64,000 nucleotides of DNA from Bacteroidota bacterium (GTDB lineage: Bacteria; Bacteroidota; Ignavibacteria; Ignavibacteriales; Ignavibacteriaceae), in contig JADFLR010000005.1 in assembly GCA_022564295.1 (NCBI GenBank), positions 1-64,000 of the forward strand, given 5' to 3'. The notes beneath the pieces are model-generated. The model was not told the origin of the DNA. It searched no databases and saw only the letters and a program-made list of their open reading frames with translations. Below, in pieces: positions 62,503 to 64,000 of this stretch; within the stretch, counting starts at the first letter, position 1, and the number at the start of each line of letters is the position of its first letter. Made by a program: the position numbers and the translations under genes.

Positions 62503-62985
62503 ATGCCTAAATTATTTGGAACATTTATAATAATTTTCTTATGCGGAAGTTATTCAACTGCACAAACCCTATCAGATATATTCTGGGAGTCAAATGCTTA
62601 CCCAGAAAATTTTACCCAATATCATCGTCAAAGCAAAATTCAATATGAAGATATATTTCAACGATGTTTTGATACCTTGTTTCGTGATTTTTCTAAATAT
62701 AGGCGAGAAGAATTGAAAGAATGTGAGCAAAGGCCATATTGGGATGAATACTTATTGTGTATTGAAGAGGATATTGCTGTTCTGATGCTTAGCTGGCTCA
62801 AGAGTATTGACAGAACACTATATGAGCATGTTCCCTGGGAAGAGACAATCTATGGGAGTATTATGATTGAAGCAAAAAAATCATTGTCTCATCGTTCATG
62901 GATAGACCATATACGTTCGCTGCATTCCTCTATAGAAGAGCAATTGAAGCCTTGGAATTATTTTGGTTGTACACCCGTCTGGTAA
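62503..62985 (+). CDS. Secreted hypothetical protein
   Basis: Start at M6; signal peptide MPKLFGTFIIIFLCGSYSTAQ. Confidence 0.55.
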   Translation: MPKLFGTFIIIFLCGSYSTAQTLSDIFWESNAYPENFTQYHRQSKIQYEDIFQRCFDTLFRDFSKYRREELKECEQRPYWDEYLLCIEEDIAVLMLSWLKSIDRTLYEHVPWEETIYGSIMIEAKKSLSHRSWIDHIRSLHSSIEEQLKPWNYFGCTPVW

Positions 62986-63030
62986 GATTAAAATTCTTTC
63001 GAAGAGATTAAAATAGTTTTAGAAAAGAAT

Positions 63031-63120
63031 TCTTCAGAAAATGAAATTTCAGAACTTGATATTGTTGCATTTCAAGTCTATGATGCGTTGGGAAGTGAGA
63101 TTGCAACACTTGTAAATAAA
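63031..63120 (+). pseudogene. Fragment of a type IX secretion C-terminal sorting domain
   Basis: NSSENEISELDIVAFQVYDALGSEIATLVNK; no start codon in frame. Confidence 0.6.
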
Positions 63121-63362
63121 GCAAAACTATTAAATATTTTAATTGACAATCAGCAAACTATCTTTCTACAGTATAAGAATTGATTTGAATACCAAGTTTT
63201 AATAGTGTTATACATAAAGAAAGAAATCCATAATTACTTTTCTTTCGATTCTCAGTGCATGGGAACTTTATTTTGTCTATGTTTTAGTAGTGATATCCTT
63301 ACTTCGATATTAATTTCATTTTTTATGACACTTTTTTCTGCATTTAACCTCTTTTCAATTAT

Positions 63363-63641
63363 ATGGCTTCAAAAGAATTAAAGGAAAAAATAGAAGCAGT
63401 TAAGGAATTGACCGAAATTTTTAAAGTCGAAAGAATGGTCTATTTGGGGGTTACCATAATTGCATTATTAATGCTATTAGGGAGTGCCCTTTCTTTAATA
63501 ATTAAAGGAGAAATTGGCATTGCTGAATTAGGATTACTATTTGGTTCTTCTGGTATGATTACTTACTCTACTGGTAGGTTACTCTTTATGTGGAATGAAG
63601 CATTAAAGCTTTTATATTCATCAAAAAATTCCAAGGATTAA
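63363..63641 (+). CDS. Small two-TM membrane protein
   Basis: 92 aa, two hydrophobic helices. Confidence 0.5.
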   Translation: MASKELKEKIEAVKELTEIFKVERMVYLGVTIIALLMLLGSALSLIIKGEIGIAELGLLFGSSGMITYSTGRLLFMWNEALKLLYSSKNSKD

Positions 63642-63656
63642 AACTTGGAAAATTCA

Positions 63657-64000
63657 ATGGAAAAATACAGAAAGAATAGAATCCTAAATGCTTTTCTATC
63701 TATTGTAGGTTTCATTATTATCATAATATCTCTTCTCTATTCATATTTTCAGCTTTCAAATGCAGAAGATGAGCTCACTAAAAAAAGAATTCAGATAGAT
63801 AGTTTAAATACAATAAATGATTCACTTAATAATAGTGTTGAAGAATTAAAACTCACACAAAATTCTATCTTAGATTTTTTAGTGTCAGTTACTGGTGAAC
63901 GAAACATAAGTATATTAAACTCGTCGGTAGATTGGAATGAGATTCAAAGTGAAATATTAAATTTGTCATCTGGTAACAGAAAAGATGCAATTCTTTTTGC
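63657..64000 (+). CDS. Membrane-anchored coiled-coil protein (truncated by window end)
   Basis: MEKYRKNRILNAFLSIVGFIIIIISLLYSYFQLSNAEDELTKKRIQIDSL... Confidence 0.55.
   Translation, partial: MEKYRKNRILNAFLSIVGFIIIIISLLYSYFQLSNAEDELTKKRIQIDSLNTINDSLNNSVEELKLTQNSILDFLVSVTGERNISILNSSVDWNEIQSEILNLSSGNRKDAILF

Larger units (their letters stand above)
52657..64000. mobile_element. Integrative element inserted at the ssrA 3' end (right end outside window)
   Basis: ssrA fragment, tyrosine integrase, repeats, RHH protein, P-loop replication-type ATPase and accessory cargo; distal boundary not visible. Confidence 0.75.

Overview
The sequence looks like a Bacteroidota/Ignavibacteriota-type chromosome segment; this is inferred from gene content, AT-richness and a type IX sorting-domain remnant, and no database search was run. 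The left and middle parts carry core genes: argS, rsfS, a complete trpEGDCF-aroF-trpBA operon behind a readable Trp attenuator, ridA, mazG, phoH, radC, guaA, gcvH, accC/accB, efp and tRNA-Arg(CCG). From 27 to 42 kb there is a co-oriented envelope cluster with two full RND pumps, one very short adaptor, a porin-like protein, a DUF5916-like protein and two secreted paralogs. A decayed tRNA-Arg half-copy at 43.54 kb suggests this cluster may be an old island. Core and hypothetical genes follow (PHP, YgjP-like, dapF, TM2/DUF2752, a pilin-like cluster). From 52.66 kb to the window end there is an integrative element: a tmRNA 3'-end fragment, a tyrosine integrase, a GHKL ATPase cargo locus with a decayed nuclease remnant, and a replication-like module (tandem 11-bp repeats, RHH protein, P-loop ATPase, repeated AGTGTAAT motifs). 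Main points for follow-up: (1) the Trp attenuator; (2) a GIY-YIG gene sitting between functional and decayed copies of the argS 3' end; (3) the dual-RND/mini-adaptor operon; (4) the ssrA-targeted element with its iteron-like repeats and GHKL locus; (5) an integron-cassette-like inverted repeat around a Ser/Thr kinase; (6) radC without a canonical start codon.
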